This document shows positions 8,441-16,217 of a stretch of 54,334 bases of DNA, piece after piece (positions within the stretch are counted from its first letter, which is position 1; each line of letters begins with the position of its first letter). The notes beneath the pieces were generated by a model. It was given only the letters and a program-made list of their open reading frames with translations, ran no database searches and was not told the origin of the DNA. Source of the DNA: Alphaproteobacteria bacterium (GTDB lineage: Bacteria; Pseudomonadota; Alphaproteobacteria; UBA8366; Aestuariispiraceae); NCBI GenBank assembly GCA_024743195.1, contig JANSXE010000011.1:1-54334 (forward strand). The letters are read 5' to 3'. The position numbers and the translations under genes were made by a program.

Positions 8441-9889
8441 ATGCGACGGCGGTTGACGCGGGCAGGAACGGCGGCGACCGCCGCGGCGCTCCTGCTCGCG
8501 CTCGCCCCCTCGGACGCGCAGGCCCATGCGGCCGAGCGCGGCCTCGTGATGCTGCTGCCGACCGGCTACTACGTGGTCGGCGGGGCGCTGACGGTGGCGG
8601 TGACCTTTCTGGTGCTGCTGCTGGCGCCCGTCGGTCGGCTGGGACGGCTTCTTGCGGGCGGCGGCGGGCTTCGGCTCGCGCCGATCGCGCCGGCGCTGGA
8701 TTGGCGGGCGGGGGCGAGCCTCGCCTCCTTCGCGCTGCTGGTCTTCCTGGTCGTCTGCGGGCTGGTCGGCTCGCGCGATCCCTATCTGAACCCGCTGCCG
8801 ATCTATGTCTGGACGATCCTGTGGATCGCGCTGACCCTGGCGCACGCGGTCTTCGGCGACCTTTGGGCCGCCCTCAACCCGTGGAGCGGTCCGGTGCGGC
8901 TCTTGCGCGCCGCCGTCGGCGCGCCCGCCGACGGGCCCGGGCCGCTGACGCTGCCGGGCTGGGTGGGGTGCGCGCCGGCGATCCTGGGCCTCGTCGCGAT
9001 CGCCTGGTTCGAACTGGTCGGGATCGCGCCCGACGATCCGGAGCGCCTCGCCGGCGCGGTCGCGCTCTACTGGCTCGTCAACGCCGCGGGCATGCTCCTC
9101 TTCGGGGAGCGCGACTGGCGCGCGCGCGGCGAAAGCCTGTCGCTCTTCTTCCGCTACATCTCGCTGCTGGCTCCGCTGGCGCGCGGCGAGGGCGGGGGAC
9201 CGCGGCTCGTCCCGCCGGGCGCCAAGGCCCTGGCGGAGCCGACCCTGAGCCCGAGCGCCGCGCTCTTCGTGCTGACGGCGCTGGCGACCGTCTCCTTCGA
9301 CGGGCTGAACAAGACCTTCTGGTTCCTCGGAACGGTCGGGATCAACCCGTTGGAGTTCCCGGGCCGTTCGGCCGTGATGGCGGAGAACACACTCGGCCTC
9401 GTCGCCGCGATCGCGGTGCTGGCGGGCGGCTATGTGCTGGCGGTGCTGCTGGGCGCGCTCTTGGCAGGGGAGCGGCCGGACGCGACCGGCCTGAAGCGCC
9501 ATGTCGGGGGCTTCGTGCTGAGCCTGGTTCCGATCTCGCTCGCCTTCCATTTTTCGCACTATCTGACGATCCTGCTCTTGAATGCGCAGTATGCGCTGCT
9601 CGCCTTCAACGACCCGTTGGGGGTCGGCGCGGACCTGTTCGGCTTCGCCGATCTCTACGTCACCGCCGGCTTCCAGAGCGACATGGAGAGCGTGGAGCTG
9701 ATCTGGGATCTGCAGGCCGGCGCCGTGGTGATCGGCCATGTCTGGTCGGTGATCCTGGCGCATGCGATGGCCGAGCGCCTCTATGGCTCGGCCCGGCGCG
9801 CGGCGCTTTCGCAGCTGCCGCTGGCCGCGCTGATGGTCGGCTACACGGTCTTCGGATTGTGGCTGCTGTCCACGCCGACGGGGGTCTGA
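8441..9889 (+). CDS. Polytopic membrane protein of unknown function
   Basis: 482 residues. I chose ATG 8441 because GGGAGGCGG lies just upstream; another in-frame ATG at 8426 is less well placed. The N-terminus looks like a signal sequence (LLLALAPSDAQAHA), and about ten further hydrophobic segments follow. Landmarks are DPYLNPLPIYVWTILWI, VFGDLWAALNPW, TFWFLGTVGINPLE and LAFHFSHYLT. The pattern resembles large uncharacterised membrane proteins, some annotated 'fenitrothion hydrolase' in other bacteria; I would not transfer that function. Conserved His and Asp residues near the membrane could bind a cofactor or metal. It sits alone between pncA and the ABC transporter. Confidence 0.8.
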   Translation: MRRRLTRAGTAATAAALLLALAPSDAQAHAAERGLVMLLPTGYYVVGGALTVAVTFLVLLLAPVGRLGRLLAGGGGLRLAPIAPALDWRAGASLASFALLVFLVVCGLVGSRDPYLNPLPIYVWTILWIALTLAHAVFGDLWAALNPWSGPVRLLRAAVGAPADGPGPLTLPGWVGCAPAILGLVAIAWFELVGIAPDDPERLAGAVALYWLVNAAGMLLFGERDWRARGESLSLFFRYISLLAPLARGEGGGPRLVPPGAKALAEPTLSPSAALFVLTALATVSFDGLNKTFWFLGTVGINPLEFPGRSAVMAENTLGLVAAIAVLAGGYVLAVLLGALLAGERPDATGLKRHVGGFVLSLVPISLAFHFSHYLTILLLNAQYALLAFNDPLGVGADLFGFADLYVTAGFQSDMESVELIWDLQAGAVVIGHVWSVILAHAMAERLYGSARRAALSQLPLAALMVGYTVFGLWLLSTPTGV

Positions 9890-9939
9890 ACGGCATGCGC
9901 GCATCCGTCTTCATCGACCCGCCCCGCGCTTTTCCCTGG

Positions 9940-10010
9940 ATTTTGAATCGTTTGTGTACGAACATTTTTTCGACACAAAAAACGACCCGGCGCGCGGACG
10001 CGCCGCCGGG
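9940..10010 (+). promoter_or_regulatory. AT-rich promoter/operator region before the substrate-binding protein
   Basis: In a very GC-rich context this stretch contains TTTTGAATCG, GTGTACGAACA and the inverted repeat TTTTTTCGACACAAAAAA (9965-9982). A GC-rich imperfect stem (CCCGGCGCG against CGCGCCGCCGGG, 9987-10010) follows. This is probably the promoter of the transporter operon; exact -35/-10 positions are not clear. Confidence 0.4.
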
Positions 10011-10078
10011 GACCCGGGAAGCCGCGGCGAGGCGGGATCCGACGGCTTCCACCGACAGGAGAGCAGGAGGGCTTCCCC

Positions 10079-11434
10079 ATGGCTGAGACGAGGGACAGGC
10101 GGGACAAGCGCACAGCGGCGGCTGGGACGCCGCGCGGAAAGAAGCCGGCGAAAACCGGCGGGGCGGGCGGCCTTTCGCGCCGCGGCGTGCTGGCGGGCCT
10201 CGGCGGCGCGGCGGCGCTGACCGCTGCGCCGGGCTTCGTGCGCTATTCCCAGGCGCAGAGCTCCGCGCCGATCAAGATCGGCTTTCAGGTGCACCGCACC
10301 GGCATCGGCGCGGCCTATGGCCGCTGGTACGACCGCACGACCCAGGCGGCGGTCAAGCTGATCAACGAGGCCGGCGGCATCAACGGCCGACCGGTCGAGA
10401 TCGTGGCCGAGGACGACGGCACCGACCCCAAGCGCGGCTCGGAGGTGGTCGAGAAGTTCGCCACCCAGCACGGCTGCGACATCGCCTTCGGCACGCTGTT
10501 CAGCCATGTGGTGATCGGCTCGGCCCCGCGCGCGGGCGAGCTGAAGATCCCCTATTTCGTGGTCAGCGAGGGGCATCACGTGGCGTCCGGCATGCTGAAC
10601 CGCTACACGCTTCAGCCGGGCATCACGGACGTGAAGAGCCAGGTGATCGCCATGGCGCCCTGGATCTCGCAGAATCTCGGCAAGAAGGTCACCATGATCT
10701 TCCCCGACTTCGCCTTCGGCCATAACCACCGCGACTTCTTCACCGAGGCGATTGCGGCCCAGGGCGGCGAAGTGATCGAACGCATCGCGATCCCGCCGAC
10801 GGAGAGCAACTTCTTCAAGTACTTCCCCCGCATCCCCCGGGAGACGGAGGTGCTCTATCACGTCATGGTCGGGCCGGGCGTCCTCACCTTCGTCAAGGAG
10901 ATGGGGGAGTTCTACGGCTCGAACCGGCCGGAGATCTTCGGCTTCATCGACAGCCTGGAGGCGGTGGCGATCGACAATCCGGGGCTCGAGTTCCTGGACG
11001 GCACCTATTTCTGGGAGGGCATGCCGCGCCACGCCCAGGCCGATCAGACCGCCTACGACAAGTTCTACCGCGAGGCGGTCGGCGTGAACGCCCGCGGCGC
11101 GAGCGTCGACGACCCGAAGGACATCTCCACCTACGCCCACATGTTCGGCTGCTGGGAGACGCTCTACATCGTCAAGAAGGGCATGGAGGCCTGCGACTAC
11201 AAGGGTCCGGAGAGCCGCGCGGCGCTGATCGAGGCGGTAGAGGCGATGTCGGACATGCCGGCGGGCATGGCCCATCCGCAGGGCGCCAAGCTGTTCAACG
11301 GCAAGACCCACCAGGTCTTCGGCCATCAGCACATCTCGGCGGTGCGCGGCTCGGATCTGGTCACGGTGCACACCACCTCGATCGAGGACGGCCTCTATCC
11401 GGACGAGGTGGATTACACGACCCAGTCTTTGTGA
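10079..11434 (+). CDS. Branched-chain amino acid/amide-type ABC transporter substrate-binding protein
   Basis: 451 residues, exported. The N-terminus has a long basic region and a twin-arginine motif (LSRRGVLAGLGGAAALT, RR at 34-35) with cleavage likely near YSQAQS, so it is probably a Tat substrate. The mature part begins PIKIGFQVHRTG and is a Peripla_BP_6 (LivJ/UrtA-like) fold; VKLINEAGGINGRPVEIV is diagnostic of the family. Two permeases and two ATPases of the same type follow, so it delivers the ligand to them. The ligand (amino acid, amide or other small organic) cannot be read from sequence. A 256-bp gap with palindromic repeats separates it from the permeases. Confidence 0.9.
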   Translation: MAETRDRRDKRTAAAGTPRGKKPAKTGGAGGLSRRGVLAGLGGAAALTAAPGFVRYSQAQSSAPIKIGFQVHRTGIGAAYGRWYDRTTQAAVKLINEAGGINGRPVEIVAEDDGTDPKRGSEVVEKFATQHGCDIAFGTLFSHVVIGSAPRAGELKIPYFVVSEGHHVASGMLNRYTLQPGITDVKSQVIAMAPWISQNLGKKVTMIFPDFAFGHNHRDFFTEAIAAQGGEVIERIAIPPTESNFFKYFPRIPRETEVLYHVMVGPGVLTFVKEMGEFYGSNRPEIFGFIDSLEAVAIDNPGLEFLDGTYFWEGMPRHAQADQTAYDKFYREAVGVNARGASVDDPKDISTYAHMFGCWETLYIVKKGMEACDYKGPESRAALIEAVEAMSDMPAGMAHPQGAKLFNGKTHQVFGHQHISAVRGSDLVTVHTTSIEDGLYPDEVDYTTQSL

Positions 11435-11490
11435 GGCGCGGAGATCCGATCGCCTTGCGCGTCGCAGCGCGGAGGTGCGCTCCCAGCGAC

Positions 11491-11542
11491 GGGCCTCGTC
11501 CTTCGAGGCGCCGCCCGACGGCGGCTCCCCAGGATGAGGCCC
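11491..11542. repeat. Palindromic intergenic repeat, copy 1
   Basis: GGGCCTCGTCCT (11491-11502) pairs with AGGATGAGGCCC (11531-11542), eleven of twelve positions Watson-Crick and one wobble, around an inner GCCGCC/GGCGGC stem. Word and shape match the CCTCATCCTGAGG / CTCGAAGGATGAGG intergenic palindromes common in alphaproteobacterial genomes. Confidence 0.7.
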
Positions 11543-11568
11543 GCAGGCTGCGCTCCATCGGCGCTGCA

Positions 11569-11628
11569 GTCCTCGCCCTGAGCCCTCGCCCTGAGGAGGC
11601 CCGTCGGGCCGTCTCGAAAGGCGAGGAC
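11569..11628. repeat. Palindromic intergenic repeat, copy 2
   Basis: GTCCTCGCC at the left (11569-11577) pairs with GGCGAGGAC at the right (11620-11628). The inner arms are GGCCCG/CGGGCC, and the word CCTCGCCCTGAG is present twice at the left end. It belongs to the same family as copy 1 (CCTGAGGAGGCCCG and TCTCGAAAGGCGAGG are its signature words). It lies in the gap between the binding protein and the permease genes. Confidence 0.7.
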
Positions 11629-11690
11629 GCGCCCGCGTAAGGCGCTGGCGGCGCGGAGACTCGGCTCTTCCAGATGAAGCGGTTGATCTG

Positions 11691-12572
11691 ATGGATTTCG
11701 GACCCTTCTTCCTGCTGGCCGCAATGGAAGGCGCCGTCGGCGCGGCGGTGCTGGCGGTGACCGCGCTCGGCCTGTCGCTGGTCTTCGGCGTGATGCGGGT
11801 CGTCAATGTCGCGCATGGCGAGTTCTACATGCTGGGCGCGGTGATCGCATGGTGGGTGACGAGTCTGCTCGGCGTGCACCCGGCGCTCGGCTTCCTGGCG
11901 GCGCTGATCGTCAGCCCGCTGATCGTCGGCGCGATCGCGGGCGCGGCGGAGCGGCTGGTGCTGACCCGCATCCACTACGATCCGGAGGCGACCATCGTCG
12001 CCACCATCGGGATGCTCTACATCATCCAGCAGGCGGTGCTGATGACCTACGGGCCGGACGCCCGGCCGGTGCAGCCGCCTTTCGACTTTCGCATCCAGCT
12101 GCCCTGGTTCGGCTATTCGGGCTACAAGCTGTTCGTCATCCTGGCGGCCGCGCTCCTGATGCTGGCGGTCTGGTGGGGGCTGACCCGCACGCGGGTCGGG
12201 CTGATGATGCGCGCCACCCAGTTCGACCGGGAGACGGCGCGCGCCTTCGCCATCCCCGTCGACACGGTCTATGGCGGGGTCTTCGCCGTCGGCGCCATGC
12301 TGGCCGCGCTGGGCGCGGTGCTGGTGACGCCGATCCAGCAGGCGCATTACCTGATGGGCCACGATCCGCTGCTGCTCTCCTTCATCGTCGTCATCATCGG
12401 CGGGTTGGGCAGCCTGCGCGGCACGGTGCTGGCGGCCGTCATCATCGGCATGAGCGACGGGATCATCTCCGTCTTCTTCTCGCCGACGCTGGCCAAGATC
12501 ATCGCGACGCTGGCGGTCGCCTTCGTGCTGGTCTGGCGCCCTCAGGGCCTGTTCGGGGAGCGTCCGGCGTGA
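11691..12572 (+). CDS. ABC transporter permease, LivH type
   Basis: 293 residues, an integral membrane permease. GLSLVFGVMRVVNVAHGEFYMLGA is the classic LivH-type start after the first helix, and VVIIGGLGSLRGTVLAA the conserved cytoplasmic loop near the C-terminus. About eight membrane segments are visible. It forms the translocation pore with the LivM-type partner that follows. Its TGA overlaps the GTG of that gene by 4 bp, so the two are translationally coupled. No strong ribosome-binding site precedes the ATG (GAAGCGGTTGATCTG). Confidence 0.92.
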   Translation: MDFGPFFLLAAMEGAVGAAVLAVTALGLSLVFGVMRVVNVAHGEFYMLGAVIAWWVTSLLGVHPALGFLAALIVSPLIVGAIAGAAERLVLTRIHYDPEATIVATIGMLYIIQQAVLMTYGPDARPVQPPFDFRIQLPWFGYSGYKLFVILAAALLMLAVWWGLTRTRVGLMMRATQFDRETARAFAIPVDTVYGGVFAVGAMLAALGAVLVTPIQQAHYLMGHDPLLLSFIVVIIGGLGSLRGTVLAAVIIGMSDGIISVFFSPTLAKIIATLAVAFVLVWRPQGLFGERPA

Positions 12573-13543
12573 GCGGGGTCCTGGCGCTGCTCGGCGGGCC
12601 GCGTTCGGCGGCGCTGCATCTGGGGCTGATCGCGGTCCTCGCCGTCCTGCAGTTCGTGCTGGCCGAATATCACCATATCGCCATGTCGCGCATCCTGGTG
12701 CTGGCCTGCTTCGCGATCGGCTTCAACATCGCCTTCGGCTACACCGGGCTCTTGAGTCTCGGCCATGCGCTGTTCTTCGGCGCGGGGATGTACGGGGCGG
12801 GGCTGGCCGCGCAGTTCCTGGCGGTCGCGGGGCCCGGCGCCTTCCTGATCGGGCTGGCGGCGGCGATCGCGACGACGCTGATCGCCGGCGCGATCGCGCT
12901 GCGCACGGCCGGCGTCTCCTTCATGATCGTGACGCTGATGTTCGCCCAGGCCGGCTATCTGACGGTCTACTACTTCGGCGCCTACACCCGCGGCGACGAG
13001 GGCTTCGTGGTGGACGCGACCATGCGCACGCTGTTCGGCCTCGCGCTGAACGATGCGACGGTGCGCTACTGGATCGCGCTGGCGCTGTTCGCGGTCTGCC
13101 TCGTCGGGGCGCTGGCGGTGGCGCGCTCCGGGCTCGGCCGCGTGCTGGTCGCGATCCGCGAGAACGAGGAGCGCGCGCGCATGCTGGGCTACGACGTCTA
13201 CCGCTACAAGCTGACGGCGCTGGTCATCTCCGGCGCCATGGCGGGGGCGGCCGGCGCGGCCTACGGGCTGCTGTTCGGCTATGTCGGGGCCAGCTTCGCC
13301 TCGATCCAGTATTCGATCCTGCCGCTTCTTTGGGTGCTGATGGGCGGCGCGGGCGTGGTGCTGGGGCCGTTCCTCGGCACGCTCGCCATGTTCTATCTGA
13401 TCGATCTGACCAGCGGGGTGACGACCGCCTATCTGCTGGTCGTGGGGTTGGCGCTGATCGCGCTGATCCTGTTCTTCCCGAAGGGCATTCTCGGCACGCT
13501 GCGCGAGAAGCTGGGGGCGAGGGGGGCGTCATGGCTGCCCTAG
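12569..13543 (+). CDS. ABC transporter permease, LivM type
   Basis: 324 residues from a GTG at 12569 overlapping the preceding stop, with CGGGGAG as ribosome-binding site; the longer open frame upstream lies wholly inside the LivH gene. GFNIAFGYTGLLSLGHALFFG and RENEERARMLGYDVYRYKL are the LivM landmarks, the second being the conserved loop that contacts the ATPase. About nine membrane helices are visible. It pairs with the LivH-type permease and overlaps the ATPase gene by 13 bp. Confidence 0.92.
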   Translation: MSGVLALLGGPRSAALHLGLIAVLAVLQFVLAEYHHIAMSRILVLACFAIGFNIAFGYTGLLSLGHALFFGAGMYGAGLAAQFLAVAGPGAFLIGLAAAIATTLIAGAIALRTAGVSFMIVTLMFAQAGYLTVYYFGAYTRGDEGFVVDATMRTLFGLALNDATVRYWIALALFAVCLVGALAVARSGLGRVLVAIRENEERARMLGYDVYRYKLTALVISGAMAGAAGAAYGLLFGYVGASFASIQYSILPLLWVLMGGAGVVLGPFLGTLAMFYLIDLTSGVTTAYLLVVGLALIALILFFPKGILGTLREKLGARGASWLP

Positions 13544-14298
13544 ACGCGCAGGCGACGGCCGATGCGAAGGCCCCGGTGCTGCTGAGGACCCAGGGCCTGA
13601 CGCGCCGCTTCGGCGGGCTGACGGCGGTGGATTCCGTCGACTTCGCCCTGCCCGAAGGCGAGATCCGCGCGCTGATCGGCCCGAACGGCGCCGGCAAGAC
13701 GACCTTCGTCAGCCTGCTCTCGGGCCGCATCCGCCCGAGCGCCGGCCGGGTCGAATTCGACGGCCGCGACGTGACGCAGTTGAAGGCGCACGCCCGCGTC
13801 GCCCGCGGCATCGCCTACACCTTCCAGATCACCAGCATCTTCAAGGCGATGAGCGCGCGCGAGAACGTCATGCTCGCCGCCCAGCGCCGCCTGACGCAGG
13901 GCCTGCTGGGGCCGAGCGAAGAGAGGCTGCGCGCGGAAGCGGACGCGGCCCTCGCCCGGGTCGGCCTGGGAAGCCGCGCGGACGAGCCGGCGGGCGCGCT
14001 CAGCTACGGCCATCAGCGGCTCCTCGAGGTGGCGATGGGCCTCGGCCTCGCCCCGCGGCTTCTGATCCTGGACGAGCCGACGCAAGGGTTGTCCGACGAG
14101 GAGATCGCCGCCTTCATCGATTTGGTGCGCGACATCGCGCGCCAGTCCACGGTGCTGCTGATCGAGCATAACATGCAAGTTGTAATGGGGCTGGCGGACC
14201 GGATCACCGTGCTCGACCGCGGCGCGATCCTGGCCGAGGGGCCGCCCGACGCGATCCGCGCGGACGAGGCCGTCCAGCGCGCCTATCTGGGGGGCTGA
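13531..14298 (+). CDS. ABC transporter ATP-binding protein, LivG type
   Basis: 255 residues from ATG 13531, which overlaps the end of the LivM gene. The Walker A motif GPNGAGKTT lies at 50-58. The signature is the LivG-like LSYGHQR, Walker B is LLILDEPTQGL, and the H-loop is LLIEHNM. The TFQITSIFKAMSARENVML stretch after Walker A is typical of LivG rather than LivF. It hydrolyses ATP on the cytoplasmic face to drive uptake, as a heterodimer with the LivF-type protein downstream. Confidence 0.93.
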   Translation: MAALDAQATADAKAPVLLRTQGLTRRFGGLTAVDSVDFALPEGEIRALIGPNGAGKTTFVSLLSGRIRPSAGRVEFDGRDVTQLKAHARVARGIAYTFQITSIFKAMSARENVMLAAQRRLTQGLLGPSEERLRAEADAALARVGLGSRADEPAGALSYGHQRLLEVAMGLGLAPRLLILDEPTQGLSDEEIAAFIDLVRDIARQSTVLLIEHNMQVVMGLADRITVLDRGAILAEGPPDAIRADEAVQRAYLGG

Positions 14299-14306
14299 GC
14301 GCGGCG

Positions 14307-15026
14307 ATGCTGATGGTGGAGTCCCTCGACTGCGGCTATGGCGCGACCCAGGTGCTGCGCGATTTCTCGCTGGCCGTCGATCGGGGCGAGATCCTTTGCC
14401 TTCTGGGCCGAAACGGGGCCGGCAAGACGACGGCCCTGAAGGCGATCATGGGGTTGGTCAAGCCCAGCGCCGGCCGCGTGCTGGTGGACGGAACCGACGT
14501 CGCGCAACTCCCCGCCGAGGCGGCGCCGCTGCACGGCCTCGGCTATGTGCCGCAGGGGCGGCGGCTCTTCGCGGAGCTCAGCGTCGCGGAGAATCTGGAG
14601 ATCGGCCTGATGGCCGGCGACAAGGCCGGGCGCGGCGGCCCGGCGGCGGCGCGTCGCGACGACGCGCTGGCTCTCTTTCCGGTCCTGCGCGAGCGCCTCA
14701 ATCAGCGCGCGGGCACGCTCTCCGGCGGGGAGCAGCAGATGCTGGCGATCGCGCGCGCGCTGTGCCTCGAGCCCTCGGTCCTGCTGCTCGACGAGCCGAC
14801 CGAGGGGCTGATGCCCGCGATGATCGCCCGCATCCGCGAGGTGGTGGAGGAACTGCGCCGGCGCGAGGTCGCGATCCTGCTGGTCGAGCAGCGCGTCGAC
14901 GCCGTCCTGCAGATCGCCAACCGCGTTCTCTTCGTCGAGAACGGCCGCAGCCGCGAGACCGTCGAGGCGGAACGGCTGCGCGCCGAGCCGGCGCTGCTCG
15001 ACCGCTATGTCGGGGTCGGCCACTGA
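14307..15026 (+). CDS. ABC transporter ATP-binding protein, LivF type
   Basis: 239 residues. Walker A is GRNGAGKTT, the signature LSGGEQQM, Walker B LLLDEPTEGLMP and the H-loop LLVEQRVD, the standard LivF set. YVPQGRRLFAELSV is the LivF-type Q-loop region. It begins 8 bp after the LivG-type gene and completes the five-component transporter. The open frame is of normal length and nothing is missing. Confidence 0.93.
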   Translation: MLMVESLDCGYGATQVLRDFSLAVDRGEILCLLGRNGAGKTTALKAIMGLVKPSAGRVLVDGTDVAQLPAEAAPLHGLGYVPQGRRLFAELSVAENLEIGLMAGDKAGRGGPAAARRDDALALFPVLRERLNQRAGTLSGGEQQMLAIARALCLEPSVLLLDEPTEGLMPAMIARIREVVEELRRREVAILLVEQRVDAVLQIANRVLFVENGRSRETVEAERLRAEPALLDRYVGVGH

Positions 15027-15124
15027 CGGGCTGCCGCGCCCGGGCTTGGCGCGCCGGCCGGTCGGCGTAGCTCTTGGGTCCAAGCCCGCGCCGCCGCCAG
15101 GGTGGAAGGACAAGGACCCGCGCC

Positions 15125-16144
15125 ATGCACGACTTCTATTCCGACACCCAGACGCGCCCGACCCGCGCCATGCGCGAGGCGGCGCTTGACGTCCCGCTGG
15201 GCGACGAGCGCCATGACGCCGATCCGTGCACGACCGCGCTGTGCGAGCGGGTCGCCGACATGCTGGGGATGGAGGCGGCGCTGTTCCTGCCCTCCGGGAC
15301 CATGTGCAACGAAATCGCCATCGCCGTCCATTGCCGGCCCGGCGACGAGGTGATCTGCGGCCGCGAGAGCCATATCATCTTCGCCGAAAGCGGCGGGCCG
15401 GCGGCGCTGGCCGGGGTCATGATGCATCCGCTCGACGCGCCGCGCGGCATGATGACGGTGGCGCAGGTGGAGGACGCGATCCGCCCGCGCTCCGCCCACG
15501 CGCCGCGCAGCCGGCTCATGGTCGCGGAGCAGACGGTCAATCTCGCCGGCGGCGCGGTCTGGCCCGCGGAGGCGTTGCGGACGGTCGCCGAGACGGCGCG
15601 GAAGGCGGGCCTGGCGACGCATCTCGACGGCGCGCGGCTGCTCAACGCCCAGGTCGCCACCGGCGTCGCCGCCAGGGACTACGCCCAGGGCTTCGACAGC
15701 GCCTGGATCGCCTTCACCAAGGGCCTTGGCTGCCCGGTCGGCGCGGTGCTGGCGGGAAGCCGCGGCTTCATCGAGGAGGCCTGGCTCCTGAAGCGCCGCT
15801 GGGGCGGCGCGATGCGCCAGACCGGGGTGCTGACGGCGATGTGCCTCTATGCGCTGGACCATCACGTCGAGCGGTTGGCCGACGATCACGCGCTGGCGCA
15901 ATCGATCGGCGCCCGATTGGCCGAGCTGCCAGGCGTCGCCGCCGTCCTGCCGGTCGACACCAACATCGTCATCGCCGATCTGGCGGAGGACGGACCCGAC
16001 GCGCGCGCCCTGGCCCAGCGGCTGCGCAGCGACGGCGTCACGGCGACCGTCGTCGGCCGGCGCCGGCTGCGCTTCGTCACCCATCTCGACGTCGGTCCCG
16101 AGGACGCGGACGCGCTGATCGCGGCGATGGCGAAACAGGGCTGA
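15125..16144 (+). CDS. Low-specificity L-threonine aldolase-like PLP enzyme
   Basis: 339 residues from ATG 15125. The family cleaves L-threonine or L-allo-threonine to glycine and acetaldehyde and often accepts other beta-hydroxy amino acids. The N-terminal DFYSDTQTRPTRAMREAA is characteristic, and the PLP lysine is K199 in IAFTKGLGCPVGAVL. THLDGARLLNA carries the Asp/Arg pair that contacts the cofactor. The usual 'ENT...GG' segment reads EQTVNLAGG, within family variation. It starts 98 bp after the ABC transporter on the same strand, so the imported compound may be an amino acid that this enzyme degrades (inference). Confidence 0.88.
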   Translation: MHDFYSDTQTRPTRAMREAALDVPLGDERHDADPCTTALCERVADMLGMEAALFLPSGTMCNEIAIAVHCRPGDEVICGRESHIIFAESGGPAALAGVMMHPLDAPRGMMTVAQVEDAIRPRSAHAPRSRLMVAEQTVNLAGGAVWPAEALRTVAETARKAGLATHLDGARLLNAQVATGVAARDYAQGFDSAWIAFTKGLGCPVGAVLAGSRGFIEEAWLLKRRWGGAMRQTGVLTAMCLYALDHHVERLADDHALAQSIGARLAELPGVAAVLPVDTNIVIADLAEDGPDARALAQRLRSDGVTATVVGRRRLRFVTHLDVGPEDADALIAAMAKQG

Positions 16145-16217
16145 GCCGGCGCGCTTCCCGACGGCGGGCCCTGGCGCTTAGACTGTGCGTCCCGCTTGCC
16201 CGAAGGAGCGCCGTCCG

